This document shows, in pieces, positions 47,496-56,110 of a stretch of DNA of 64,000 nt. Each line of letters begins with the position of its first letter. The stretch's first letter is position 1. Below the pieces are notes generated by a model, which saw only the letters and a program-made list of their open reading frames with translations, made no database searches and was not told the origin of the DNA. The stretch is from a bacterium. Its GTDB lineage: Bacteria > Babelota > Babeliae > Babelales > RVW-14. The translations under genes were made by a program, and so were the position numbers. The stretch covers positions 496,001-560,000 of the forward strand of contig CP064957.1 in the NCBI GenBank assembly GCA_016699045.1, in the 5' to 3' direction.

Positions 47496-48671
47496 TTATC
47501 CGTGAATATAGCGCTGCGTGCTGCTCCAACAGCGACGAACTGGCGCAAATTCATCAAGAATTTTTATAATTTTTTGTACGTAATCATCACACGTCCAACT
47601 ATTCGCACGCGCTAAACCTTTGTTAATTAACTGCTGCCTCAGATCATAATCGTTTAATAGTGTTTGAATGTGCTGCGCTAACTGCTCTAAACTGCGCGGG
47701 TTAAAAAATAAAGCAGCATCGCCCAGCTGCTCACGCATGCCATCAACATCGGCAGCAATAACGGGGCAACCAAGCGCAAACGCTTCCAAGGGAGGAATAT
47801 TGTTCGGGCCAAAAAATGACGCGAACGTTAACGCACAAGCGTTCCGATAGAGCGCCACCAACTCAGGAATTGAAACAAAACCAAGAAAATGAACTTGATC
47901 CTGCAAGCCGAGCGTTGCAACTATTTCTTGCACATATGCCAAATTTCCTTTGTCAGAACCGGTCAGCACCAGATCTACTAAGCTTCCCTGTTCCTTGAGC
48001 TGTTTGATGGCGTACAACAACGTTATATGGTTTTTGTGTGGCCAAAACTGCGCAGGATAAAAAACATACGGCCGTTTAAAATCATATTTTTTGATAACAT
48101 CAACCTGCTCAAGTGTCTTATCAAAAACAAAGTCTGGCGTCGGCAATTCAAGCGTTTCAACGCGCTGTTCAGACATGCCATAAAAACGCATAACCTCTCG
48201 TTTTGCCGTTTCATTACCCGCCAAAACGTACGCAGCTCGTGGAATGACATTGGCATAGTGCCGCTCGCGTTCTTCAAAAGTACTGCCAGTCACACTGACT
48301 TCAGGAAAAAATGATTGGTGCCGGTGCTGCAAATCCCACACCGTGTACAAATACGGCACCTCAACAAATTGGTGTGCTGGTGTTACAAACCAAACCATGT
48401 CGATATTATTTTCAAGGACTGCACGATTTAATAAACTTTTATATTTTTTTTGAACCTCTCGAGTATCAAAATAGCGCCAACATTTGAGCGCAGCTTTTTT
48501 CAGTAACGAATCTTGCGGACTGCTCAATTTTTTTTGTAACGAATCTAAGATAACAAATTCATGCGTACTGTGGCTGCGTTTAATTGCTTGCAGCAAAGAA
48601 TACTGAAAGGTGTAGCCCCCACCAGATTTTGGATCTGATAACACCCCGCCAAAATAAACACCAATTTTCAT
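47496..48671 (-). CDS. Glycosyltransferase family 4 (GT-B fold)
   Basis: A 391-residue retaining transferase. The donor-binding half carries YVFYPAQFWPHKNH and the family motif FGPNNIPPLEAFALGCPV, with the catalytic E in PPLEA and the preceding loop. Transfers a sugar from a nucleotide donor in the cytosol. The upstream SAM methyltransferase ends 15 bases before; GGTGAAGCT precedes the ATG. Confidence 0.9.
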   Translation of the reverse strand: MKIGVYFGGVLSDPKSGGGYTFQYSLLQAIKRSHSTHEFVILDSLQKKLSSPQDSLLKKAALKCWRYFDTREVQKKYKSLLNRAVLENNIDMVWFVTPAHQFVEVPYLYTVWDLQHRHQSFFPEVSVTGSTFEERERHYANVIPRAAYVLAGNETAKREVMRFYGMSEQRVETLELPTPDFVFDKTLEQVDVIKKYDFKRPYVFYPAQFWPHKNHITLLYAIKQLKEQGSLVDLVLTGSDKGNLAYVQEIVATLGLQDQVHFLGFVSIPELVALYRNACALTFASFFGPNNIPPLEAFALGCPVIAADVDGMREQLGDAALFFNPRSLEQLAQHIQTLLNDYDLRQQLINKGLARANSWTCDDYVQKIIKILDEFAPVRRCWSSTQRYIHG

Positions 48672-48685
48672 AGCTTCACCATGCT

Positions 48686-49453
48686 TTATTTTTTACGCCC
48701 AACCGCACACACGCCCCACGACCTACTGACCTGCTGCTTGCCCGTCAACCATTCTTCAAAGGCCACCAGCTCAAAACCATGCTGCTCAAACAACGCCTCA
48801 ACTTCTGGTTTAAACAAATAACGCATGCAATGATTTTCATGCAATTCAGTCGTCGCATCCTGTTTTTTGTCATGAACAAAAATCGTAAATTTAACATTAA
48901 CGCAATTGTTTGCTTCCTGACTTTCAGGCTCGGCAACACGCGTTACTTTTACGGCATCAGTTTCTATACGCTTAACGCGTACGTCTGAGCCAATCGTTAA
49001 CACCGCCGGCCCATACCAAAAATCAAATACAAATAAACCGCCGGCATTCACATGCACGGCCGCCGTTTGAAATGCTGCTTGCAAATCAGCATTAGTTGTT
49101 TGATAGCTCATGACATGAAATAATGAGGCAACCACATCAAATTTTTTTGCTAACCGTACAGTGCGTAAATCACCAACAGAAAAAGACAGCCGGCTTGCAT
49201 TTTCAGAATTTTCAGCGCGCAACGCCTCTGCTTGCGTAAGCATCTGCTCACTCAAGTCAATGCCATGGACGCCATATCCCTTACGTGCTAGCGCCAACGC
49301 ATGCCGGCCGGTTCCACACCCTAACTCAAAAATTGAGCGCGCCTGCGGGGCAAATTTTTTGATCAACGCATCAAGATAGTTAGTTTCGGCATCATAATTT
49401 TTATCGTGATACAACGCATCGTAATACTGGGCGTAAGCGCCAAAAACTGTCAT
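48686..49453 (-). CDS. Class I SAM-dependent methyltransferase
   Basis: A 255-residue methyltransferase. I start it at 49453 (CAAGGAGATTTTTTTC just before ATG), giving MTVFGAYAQYYDALY, the normal start of this class. Motif I is FELGCGTGRHALALA, with DLSEQML and the later FDVVASLFHVM. It overlaps the aminotransferase stop by four bases. Expected to methylate a sugar or other small molecule. Confidence 0.87.
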   Translation of the reverse strand: MTVFGAYAQYYDALYHDKNYDAETNYLDALIKKFAPQARSIFELGCGTGRHALALARKGYGVHGIDLSEQMLTQAEALRAENSENASRLSFSVGDLRTVRLAKKFDVVASLFHVMSYQTTNADLQAAFQTAAVHVNAGGLFVFDFWYGPAVLTIGSDVRVKRIETDAVKVTRVAEPESQEANNCVNVKFTIFVHDKKQDATTELHENHCMRYLFKPEVEALFEQHGFELVAFEEWLTGKQQVSRSWGVCAVGRKK

Positions 49454-50586
49454 GAAAAAATCTCCTTGATCGCGCAAACCACACGATCCATCTGCTCTTG
49501 CGTCAACGCAAGACCGCTGGGAATATAAAAACCTCTGCGCGCCAAGCGTTCAGCCACAGGACATGATTGCATCACTTCTCTATTTTGGTTAAACACCGGC
49601 TGCTCATGTAAACCCCAAAAAAATGGGCGCGTTCCAATACCGCGCTCCGCAAGAAGTCGCATCATTTCCATCGCATCAAATGGCACACTATCTTTGAGTA
49701 CCATACCAAAAACCCAGTAAATGTTAGTGGCATACGCCGTCATTTCAAGCGGTAACTCCAGATAGCCAATGCGGCGCAAATGCGTGGTGTAAAATTGTCC
49801 AATCAATCTTTTTTTCTTAATAAAAAGATCAAGCTGCTCAAGCTGTGCCAAGCCGACGGCCGCTTGCAAGTTAGTCATACGAAAATTATAACCAAGTTCA
49901 TCATGCACAAAACGACGCTCTGCTTTAAAACACAAATTACGTAATGAACGTGCACGCTCAGCCAAATGCTCGTCATTTGTCATAACCATGCCACCCTCGC
50001 CTGTTGTCACATGCTTATTGGGATAAAAACTCACGATACTGATATCGCCCAAACTACCACACGGCTGACCGCGATACGTTTGGCCAATCGCCTGGGCAGC
50101 ATCTTCAATAATTTTTAAATTATATTTTTTTGCCAATTCAATCACCGGATCCATGTCGGTAGGCAGGCCATAAATATGCACGACCATAATTGCTTTGGTC
50201 CGTGGTGTAATTTTTTTTTCAAGATCAGTAACATCCATGTTCCACGTCTTGGCATCAGCGTCAACAAACACGGGCTCACAATCAGCGCGCACTATGGCAA
50301 TAGCACAAGAAATAATGGTGAAGGTGGGCACAATAATCTGACTACCAGGCTCAAGGTCAAGTGCACGCACCGCCACTTCAAGCGCAGCTGTGCCATTCAT
50401 AACGGCAATACCGTACTCACAACCCATGCGGGCTGAAAAAAGTTCTTCAAATTTTTTAACAAAAGGACCGTCGGAAGAAATCCAACCGGTATCGATACAT
50501 TCATTTAAATATTTTTTTTCATTCCCATTCAACAACGGTTCATTGACGGGAATAAACACATGTTTTGCGTCTTGAGTTTGTATCAT
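49450..50586 (-). CDS. DegT/DnrJ/EryC1/StrS aminotransferase
   Basis: A 378-residue PLP enzyme that aminates a keto-sugar nucleotide. The PLP lysine is K191 in SFYPNKHVTTGEGG; EDAAQAIG and NGTAALEVA are the other pocket motifs. It makes 4-amino- or 3-amino-sugars in the cytosol. It overlaps the cupin gene by four bases. Which keto-sugar is used is open; the dehydratase partner is not in the window. Confidence 0.93.
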   Translation of the reverse strand: MIQTQDAKHVFIPVNEPLLNGNEKKYLNECIDTGWISSDGPFVKKFEELFSARMGCEYGIAVMNGTAALEVAVRALDLEPGSQIIVPTFTIISCAIAIVRADCEPVFVDADAKTWNMDVTDLEKKITPRTKAIMVVHIYGLPTDMDPVIELAKKYNLKIIEDAAQAIGQTYRGQPCGSLGDISIVSFYPNKHVTTGEGGMVMTNDEHLAERARSLRNLCFKAERRFVHDELGYNFRMTNLQAAVGLAQLEQLDLFIKKKRLIGQFYTTHLRRIGYLELPLEMTAYATNIYWVFGMVLKDSVPFDAMEMMRLLAERGIGTRPFFWGLHEQPVFNQNREVMQSCPVAERLARRGFYIPSGLALTQEQMDRVVCAIKEIFS

Positions 50587-51011
50587 GTCATCCTCAACTT
50601 TTGCTCATCGACCTTGGCAATAATAGTTTTATCATTCCCACCCACATACGGCCCCTGCTTAACTTCAAACATTTCAACATCTTCAATAATTTTAAAACCA
50701 TGCCCGCCACGCGCCAAGAGCACCACATCACCAGCCTGCAAAAGTCTGCTTTCAACATAACTACCGTCTTCGCAATAAAAATCAGCACGCAAAATTCCTT
50801 TACGAATGAAAAGAACTTCTTTGGTAAGCACAACCTCACGGCGGACTTCGTTATGAATATGCGGCTTAATTTCATGCCCAGCAGCATGTTGCATGTAACC
50901 AAGTTGTTGTGAAAAATTGTCAGGCGTTAAAAAAGAAATGCCGGGCTTGCTAAACGTATGCCGCACAATAGTTGCTAAAAGTACCTGCCCATGAATAACA
51001 TGCTCGATCAT
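50583..51011 (-). CDS. Cupin-fold protein
   Basis: A 142-residue small beta-barrel protein. A metal-site pattern HIHN about 20 residues before E, and GDVVLLARGGHGF, fit the cupin fold. Together with an aminotransferase it may be a keto-sugar isomerase or a binding protein of the FdtA/WxcM kind; that assignment is by context only. Both overlaps (four bases to the methyltransferase, four to the aminotransferase) show tight coupling. Confidence 0.75.
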   Translation of the reverse strand: MIEHVIHGQVLLATIVRHTFSKPGISFLTPDNFSQQLGYMQHAAGHEIKPHIHNEVRREVVLTKEVLFIRKGILRADFYCEDGSYVESRLLQAGDVVLLARGGHGFKIIEDVEMFEVKQGPYVGGNDKTIIAKVDEQKLRMT

Positions 51012-51856
51012 GAAGATACCTCAGGCTTTTTTAAAACACAGGCTTGCATATGATTATGAAAAAAAGGAATTTTAGTAAACAGCCAGTTGAGGCATACCCC
51101 AAGCTTGCTCATCTTAAATTCCCAATTTTTAAAGGTTACTAACGGCGCACCGAAACAATGCAACAACCCATCAACATGCGCAATCGGATTACTTTCAATA
51201 ATTTTAAACCCAGCACGCGTGCACACGCGATCAAATTGTCGTTTGGTAAAACGATATTCAAAAAAATTACCATGTTGCGGATCAATGTAATAACCAAGCT
51301 GCTTACCATTGGCCACAAGCTTTTTTTTGCCACACAACGCGCGCAACCAACCCCACAAGCGCGGATCAATTTTTTTAAGCCAATAACTAATGCGACGCAC
51401 TATGTTGAAACTGGGCACGGTTATGATAAGCGTACCGCCCGGCTTTAAAATTTTAAACATAGCAGCCATCGCTTGATCGGGACCTTGCGGAAAATGCTCA
51501 ACAACACCATAACTCAAGACGACATCAAATGAATTCTCAGGATACGGCATATTGAGAAGATCACCCTGCACTACTTTGAGCGCTGGAAATGTTTTATTGA
51601 GCCAGGCAACCGGCGCTGGATTAATTTCAATACTTTCTAAATTATTGAAACCTTTGTTATCAAGATATTTGGAAACACGTCCAATCCCACAACCAGCTTC
51701 TAAAATTTTGAGATTTTTTGCTGGCAAATATTTGAGTGTGATAGTAACTTCATCATCAACATCACAGCTTTTTAATAATTGATCGAAATCTTTTGGATCC
51801 CAAGAAAAAACGGTACTACAGCCGATATTTTCTACTTTTTGATTGTCTATCATCAC
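51008..51856 (-). CDS. Class I SAM-dependent methyltransferase
   Basis: A 282-residue methyltransferase: LEAGCGIGRVSKYL (motif I), VVLSYGVVEHFPQGPD and ILKPGGTLIITVPS. First gene of an operon running left to 46558. GAGGAGTAAGTG precedes the ATG. The upstream 0.3 kb holds the direct repeats at 51919-51983. Substrate unknown. Confidence 0.88.
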   Translation of the reverse strand: MMIDNQKVENIGCSTVFSWDPKDFDQLLKSCDVDDEVTITLKYLPAKNLKILEAGCGIGRVSKYLDNKGFNNLESIEINPAPVAWLNKTFPALKVVQGDLLNMPYPENSFDVVLSYGVVEHFPQGPDQAMAAMFKILKPGGTLIITVPSFNIVRRISYWLKKIDPRLWGWLRALCGKKKLVANGKQLGYYIDPQHGNFFEYRFTKRQFDRVCTRAGFKIIESNPIAHVDGLLHCFGAPLVTFKNWEFKMSKLGVCLNWLFTKIPFFHNHMQACVLKKPEVSS

Positions 51857-51918
51857 TTACTCCTCTTTTTTGATGGATAGCCCCCAGCTTAGCGCAAATG
51901 ATTATAAAAAAAAAGTAG

Positions 51919-51983
51919 CCCCTAATAAACCCCGGCAAGTCAAAAACACCCCTTTTTACCCCCTAATTTTAGACCCCGGCAAG
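51919..51983. repeat. Direct repeat, CCCCTAAT...ACCCCGGCAAG, two copies
   Basis: Copy 1 (51919-51939) reads CCCCTAAT, 2 bases, ACCCCGGCAAG; copy 2 (51960-51983) reads CCCCTAAT, 5 bases, ACCCCGGCAAG. The 11-base parts are identical and 44 bases apart. GC-rich blocks of this kind stand out in AT-rich surroundings. They could be binding sites for a regulator of one or both divergent genes, or just remains of a repeat. Confidence 0.6.
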
Positions 51984-52067
51984 GGCCATATAATGGCTTT
52001 TAAACTAGGCCTTTTCTCAAAAATAGCCCTTTTTGGCCCTTTTTGAACATTTCTATTTGTAAACATA

Positions 52068-52096
52068 TTGACTTTATTATTTTCTATTAGTAAGAT
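52068..52096 (+). promoter_or_regulatory. Promoter of the small secreted acidic protein
   Basis: TTGACT (52068-52073) and TAAGAT (52091-52096) are separated by 17 bases, giving a good sigma70-type match. The transcript would start near 52103 and have a leader of about 60 bases before the ATG at 52163, with AGAGGAGC as ribosome site. Confidence 0.6.
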
Positions 52097-52162
52097 AGAT
52101 ATAGAATGGAGCGATTGCTCTAGTATAAGTTCAACCTCGTATTTTTCAGAGGAGCAAAACTT

Positions 52163-52360
52163 ATGAAGAAAATAGTTAAAAATAATCTTCTAGGTTTGAT
52201 GTTGTTATCATTTGTATTTGGCGTAGCTTCAAGTAATCTTTTTGCAGAAGGCGAAGAAACTTACGAAGCACCACAAGAAGAAGTGATTATGCCTTTGGAT
52301 CCAGCGCCAACGCCAGAAGAACCTGTCGTTGCACCTGAAGAAGGTCAAATTTCCGAATAA
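52163..52360 (+). CDS. Small secreted acidic, proline-rich protein
   Basis: A 65-residue protein with a clear Sec signal (MKKIVKNNLLGLMLLSFVFG, then VASSNLFA). The mature part of about 38 residues is almost all Glu, Pro, Ala and Val (EEPVVAPEEGQI) with no Cys or aromatic pattern. It has its own promoter and terminator, so it is a free-standing unit. Function unknown; an exported structural or anionic peptide is conceivable. Confidence 0.7.
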   Translation: MKKIVKNNLLGLMLLSFVFGVASSNLFAEGEETYEAPQEEVIMPLDPAPTPEEPVVAPEEGQISE

Positions 52361-52390
52361 GAAACCTATTTGGTTGAATATGAGAAAAGG

Positions 52391-52417
52391 CTTAGGCTTT
52401 CGCCTAGGTCTTTTTTT
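52391..52417 (+). terminator. Rho-independent terminator
   Basis: A seven-base-pair stem (52391-52397 CTTAGGC with 52402-52408 GCCTAGG, one wobble) closed by a four-base loop (TTTC) is followed by a run of seven T (52411-52417). It ends the small secreted gene and lies just beyond the convergent gene's stop at 52416. Confidence 0.85.
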
Positions 52418-53480
52418 ATGTAAATATTCCCCGTTTCCACCAAATCTTATCTGAAAATACGCCACTAAAGTCATGCTTCTCAAAAAAATACTCATAAACA
52501 CTTAAACGTCTATCGTGTTGTACATATCGCTTTAAAAATCTATTAACACGCCCTTCGCGTGTTTGATTTTCAAGATCAAGCGACAAGCGACCCAGCGGCA
52601 TTATTATCTTTTTTCTCAACAGATATTTCGCTAAGTAAAAATTAAAGCACGATTGCATATGCCAAAAGAGTATGCGCTTGGTATAACGTTGATGCTGGGC
52701 ATCTTCGCGCGAATACGAAAAATAATCAATGCCATTTTTTCGAAAATACTTGTAAGGAAAACAATCATCATAAAAGTTAATCAATAATGGATTTTCAAAA
52801 AGAAGATAATCCTGAAGCCGCTCATAAACATTCTCAATCGATTGCTGCACCAGTTGGCGTGTATGAATGAGATGCGAAATCAAATCTTGATCGCTGGTAA
52901 TTGTTTGACGAAAGCGCGAGCCCGCCCACCGCGTTTTAAATGAAATTTCCCACCCTACACGTTGCTGCCAGGCCTGAGCAGAGTATTCTTCGATATTGGA
53001 AACAAAACGATCAAGCTGCGCTTGGTACTGCACAAACCAACCAGTATCGCTTATCACGGTAAAAGCCGGGCACCCCTGCAACACAAACGTAGTGCCCGTC
53101 AATTTTTCAGCAATTATTTTTGGATCTTCGTTAAAAACAATATCCCCATCGTAATGAATAACCGGTTGATTCTGAAATACGTCTCTAATTACCAGCCAAC
53201 GCAAAAAACATTTTTTTTCATAATCACCAAAACGATCAAGCTGCGTATAACGCTGGGCATGAGCTTGGTACAAACTGCTCGCGTCATAAAGCGTAAAACC
53301 AAGAGTGCGTAATTCAGTTTTATACGCATCACTTAAAAGCTGAAGGCCCTGCAAAAAAAGAATCGCAATATCATTTGAATAACCAAGCTGCCGATTACGC
53401 CTACCAACAAATGCAAGCGGCACATGCCGCTCAAAGGTTATTTCGCTTTCAGCACACCAGGCAACAATGACATTCTTCAT
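52416..53480 (-). CDS. Putative GT-A-fold glycosyltransferase
   Basis: A 354-residue soluble protein. HYDGDIVF looks like a GT-A metal-binding DxD site, with LRWLVIRDVF before it, and the N-terminal VIVAWCAESEITF like a first beta strand. I cannot place it in a named family; it may be close to GT8- or GT2-related proteins. No signal peptide. The C-terminal third is basic and aromatic (RRLSVYEYFFEKH). It lies between the small secreted gene and a second secreted gene. Confidence 0.6.
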   Translation of the reverse strand: MKNVIVAWCAESEITFERHVPLAFVGRRNRQLGYSNDIAILFLQGLQLLSDAYKTELRTLGFTLYDASSLYQAHAQRYTQLDRFGDYEKKCFLRWLVIRDVFQNQPVIHYDGDIVFNEDPKIIAEKLTGTTFVLQGCPAFTVISDTGWFVQYQAQLDRFVSNIEEYSAQAWQQRVGWEISFKTRWAGSRFRQTITSDQDLISHLIHTRQLVQQSIENVYERLQDYLLFENPLLINFYDDCFPYKYFRKNGIDYFSYSREDAQHQRYTKRILFWHMQSCFNFYLAKYLLRKKIIMPLGRLSLDLENQTREGRVNRFLKRYVQHDRRLSVYEYFFEKHDFSGVFSDKIWWKRGIFT

Positions 53481-53489
53481 GAAATTTTC

Positions 53490-53912
53490 TTAACAAACCG
53501 AACCATAACCGCCACACCCGGGTTCTATTCCAGCCTGGCTTTTCCACATTGGAATGAGCAATCTATACGTACCATAATTTTCTAAAAGCATAACAATACG
53601 GCTAAGATCGCGCAAACGAGCAGTATTGGGAGTTGCATTTGCAACAAGCTCATGCTTAGCAATATTCACACAAAATTCCTGCAAATGTTTGTCTTCTAGA
53701 ACAGATTCGGTCTCAATACATTCTACAAAATCACTTAGATTAGCCTCAAGAATAATTGCACACAAGCGCTCTTTTAACGAAACCTCGTTGATTACAAACC
53801 CTTCCACAGTGTCATTATCCACCATTTCTTGAAGCCCTTCATCAAAAACAGCTTCAACTGAAAAAAAATTACTAAAAGTACAGAAGATCATTAACAACAT
53901 ATATTTTTTCAT
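53490..53912 (-). CDS. Secreted protein of unknown function
   Basis: A 140-residue protein with a signal peptide (MKKYMLLMIFCTFSNFFSVEA). The mature part is helical and acidic (VECIETESVLEDK), has a Cys-containing end (EPGCGGYGSVC), and matches nothing I know. TAGGAGTTTAGT precedes the ATG. It starts ten bases upstream of the GT-A-like gene. Confidence 0.65.
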   Translation of the reverse strand: MKKYMLLMIFCTFSNFFSVEAVFDEGLQEMVDNDTVEGFVINEVSLKERLCAIILEANLSDFVECIETESVLEDKHLQEFCVNIAKHELVANATPNTARLRDLSRIVMLLENYGTYRLLIPMWKSQAGIEPGCGGYGSVC

Positions 53913-53976
53913 ACTAAACTCCTAAACACCAATACCAAGTCACTACAAAATTTTGTCACTGATTTAATGAATACCT

Positions 53977-55032
53977 TCATGCTAAATGCTCTTCAACAAA
54001 ATCCGTTCTAACATTAACTCCTGCTTGATAATATTTCTTTAACCATTCATAAATTTTGGCAATCCCTTGATCGCAAGAAATTTTTGGATTAAAACCTAAC
54101 AATGCTTCTGAGCGGGTGTTATCTGAAATAAACATAAGCTGGTCGCCAGGCCGCCAATTATCAAATGAATACTGAATCTTATCGCCAGCCAAACCTTTTA
54201 AGACATCAAAAAATTCTAGTAAAGACAATGAGTTTTGTTGCCCACCGCCCATATTAAAAGCAAGTCCCTGAACTTTTTCTGCATTCATGATAGCCAGTTC
54301 ATAAAAATCAACCAGATCTGAAACATACAAAACATCGCGTACTTGCTTGCCATTTCCATAAATAGTAATTGGTTTTTTTTCAAGATGCGCAATAATAAAC
54401 CACGCTATCCAGCCCTGGTCTTCAACACCAAACTGATGTGGGCCATAAATACATGACTGCCTAACAGTAATAGCTTTAAGCCCATAAATACGAGCATAAT
54501 CTAACGTATACTGATCGGCAGTACCTTTTGAACAGCCGTACGGAGAAAAAAATTCAAGCGGCTGCTCCTCACTAACACCTTTGTACAAAGGATTAGGAGA
54601 ACGGTAACGCGAGGTATCTTCAATTAAATGTTGTTCTGCAATTTTACCGTAAACCTTATTAGTTGAAGCATTAATAAAAACAGCATGCGGCGAAAATAAG
54701 CGTACACATTCCAAAACATTAAAAGTTCCAAGCGCATTAACATAAAAATCATGCCGCGGATCCTGAACCGATAACGTTACCGCAACTTGAGCGGCCAAAT
54801 GAATAACTGCATCAAACGTATGTACTTTAAAATATTTCTCTAAATTTTCACGATCAGTAATATCAAGCTGTAAAAAATTAAATAAAAGATTTTCACGCAT
54901 CCAACGAATATTAATTAATGCCGTTTGCCGTGAAAGATTATCAATAACAAAAACCTCATGTCCTTGCTCTGCAAAATGCTTTACCACATTGCAACCTATA
55001 AAACCCGCTCCACCAGTTACTAAAATTTTCAT
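53977..55032 (-). CDS. NAD-dependent sugar epimerase, CDP-paratose 2-epimerase-like
   Basis: A 351-residue extended SDR: NAD motif GGAGFIGC at residues 7-14, ASTNKVYG, and the catalytic pair Y165/K169 in SPYGCSKGTADQY. That motif, STNKVYG and GNGKQVRDVLYVSD are typical of the CDP-paratose/tyvelose 2-epimerase (RfbE) branch. Its usual job is converting CDP-paratose to CDP-tyvelose for O-antigen. The partner enzymes (RfbF, RfbG, RfbS) are not in the window, so another nucleotide sugar is possible. Confidence 0.85.
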   Translation of the reverse strand: MKILVTGGAGFIGCNVVKHFAEQGHEVFVIDNLSRQTALINIRWMRENLLFNFLQLDITDRENLEKYFKVHTFDAVIHLAAQVAVTLSVQDPRHDFYVNALGTFNVLECVRLFSPHAVFINASTNKVYGKIAEQHLIEDTSRYRSPNPLYKGVSEEQPLEFFSPYGCSKGTADQYTLDYARIYGLKAITVRQSCIYGPHQFGVEDQGWIAWFIIAHLEKKPITIYGNGKQVRDVLYVSDLVDFYELAIMNAEKVQGLAFNMGGGQQNSLSLLEFFDVLKGLAGDKIQYSFDNWRPGDQLMFISDNTRSEALLGFNPKISCDQGIAKIYEWLKKYYQAGVNVRTDFVEEHLA

Positions 55033-55034
55033 TA

Positions 55035-56099
55035 CTACCCCTTAAACGCAAGCTTTTGATATGCCTTTGGTAATTCTTTAATCACGGTATCAAAATTTTT
55101 ATCGGCAACGCCTTGCAGTCCCAAATCCCACAAATAGCTGGCAAGCCCCGGGCTCTTGTGCAACACTCCCTGCATTTTGATCATGGAAGTATAATAATGA
55201 AACCAGATTTCATCAGGCAATAAAGGCGCTTTGGCCCCACGCAAGCGCTGCAGCTTGGAGCGAACATAATGCCGTACTAGAAAGCGAATATTGTCAAAAT
55301 CACGCAATACTTTTTGCATTCCTTGCGCTTTAAATTCTTGCATATTGATACGCGTAAGCGCACCACAATGTCCCTCTCCAACCATGCGAGACATCCAAAA
55401 TTCTTGTGTCAAGCGATAGGGAGGAATCACGTGCTCTACCACTATTTTTGGTGAATAAAAAATTTTATAGCCATGCGTTTTACAGCGCTTACAAAAACCG
55501 TAATCACCAGGACCCACATATAATTTTTTAAAAGTCTTTTCAGCAATATTGGTCTCTACTCCCACCGTGTCTGGCGGAAAACCACCAATTTCTTTGTATA
55601 CGGACTTGCGAATTGCCATGATGGGGCCAGGTACCGCATCAACCTCTTTTTCTTGCTCCCCCAAATTGTACAGCGATAAACCGTTAAAACTATTTTGCAA
55701 ATCAAGCACCCATTGCGGCGGCTCTTGCTCAAACCGTGGTAAAATTTTACCACCGGCAACAGCACAATCTGGATACTTATCAAAAATTTCTTCAATTGCC
55801 TCAAGCGTCCCTTGATGCACAATTACATCATCGTCAAGATAGACAATTATAGGGCCACGCGCATGTAAAGCCCCTGTGTGACGAGCTCGTGTAAACGATG
55901 TGTTGCCTTCAAAAACGTAACGAACTCGATCCCCATAACTTGTAACCAATTCTTTCGTCTGATCTTTTGAATTATTATCAACAACAACTATTTCATAAGA
56001 AACCTTGCTAGCACCACTAAAGATACTTTCAAGGAGCCGCTTAAGAGATGCTGCTCGATTGTGCGTAGGAACTAACAGAGAAATTTTTGGTTCAATCAT
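55035..56099 (-). CDS. Glycosyltransferase family 2
   Basis: A 354-residue GT2: ISLLVPTHNRAASLK, EIVVVDNNSKDQT and the metal site YLDDDVIV. The segment PGDYGFCKRCKTHGYKI is the acceptor side typical of family-2 enzymes. I start it at 56099: AAAAGGGTTGTC precedes the ATG; the longer frame begins inside the upstream gene. It is cytosolic. Confidence 0.9.
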   Translation of the reverse strand: MIEPKISLLVPTHNRAASLKRLLESIFSGASKVSYEIVVVDNNSKDQTKELVTSYGDRVRYVFEGNTSFTRARHTGALHARGPIIVYLDDDVIVHQGTLEAIEEIFDKYPDCAVAGGKILPRFEQEPPQWVLDLQNSFNGLSLYNLGEQEKEVDAVPGPIMAIRKSVYKEIGGFPPDTVGVETNIAEKTFKKLYVGPGDYGFCKRCKTHGYKIFYSPKIVVEHVIPPYRLTQEFWMSRMVGEGHCGALTRINMQEFKAQGMQKVLRDFDNIRFLVRHYVRSKLQRLRGAKAPLLPDEIWFHYYTSMIKMQGVLHKSPGLASYLWDLGLQGVADKNFDTVIKELPKAYQKLAFKG

Positions 56100-56110
56100 G
56101 ACAACCCTTT

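Larger units (their letters stand above)
51857..52162. other. Divergent regulatory interval
   Basis: This 0.3 kb between two divergent genes holds no gene. It contains a direct repeat (51919-51983), a GCCAT/ATGGC palindrome around 51985-51997, runs of GGCC and CCTTTTT, a TATAAT on the minus strand near 51902-51908, and the promoter proposed for the small secreted protein at 52068-52096. Confidence 0.55.
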
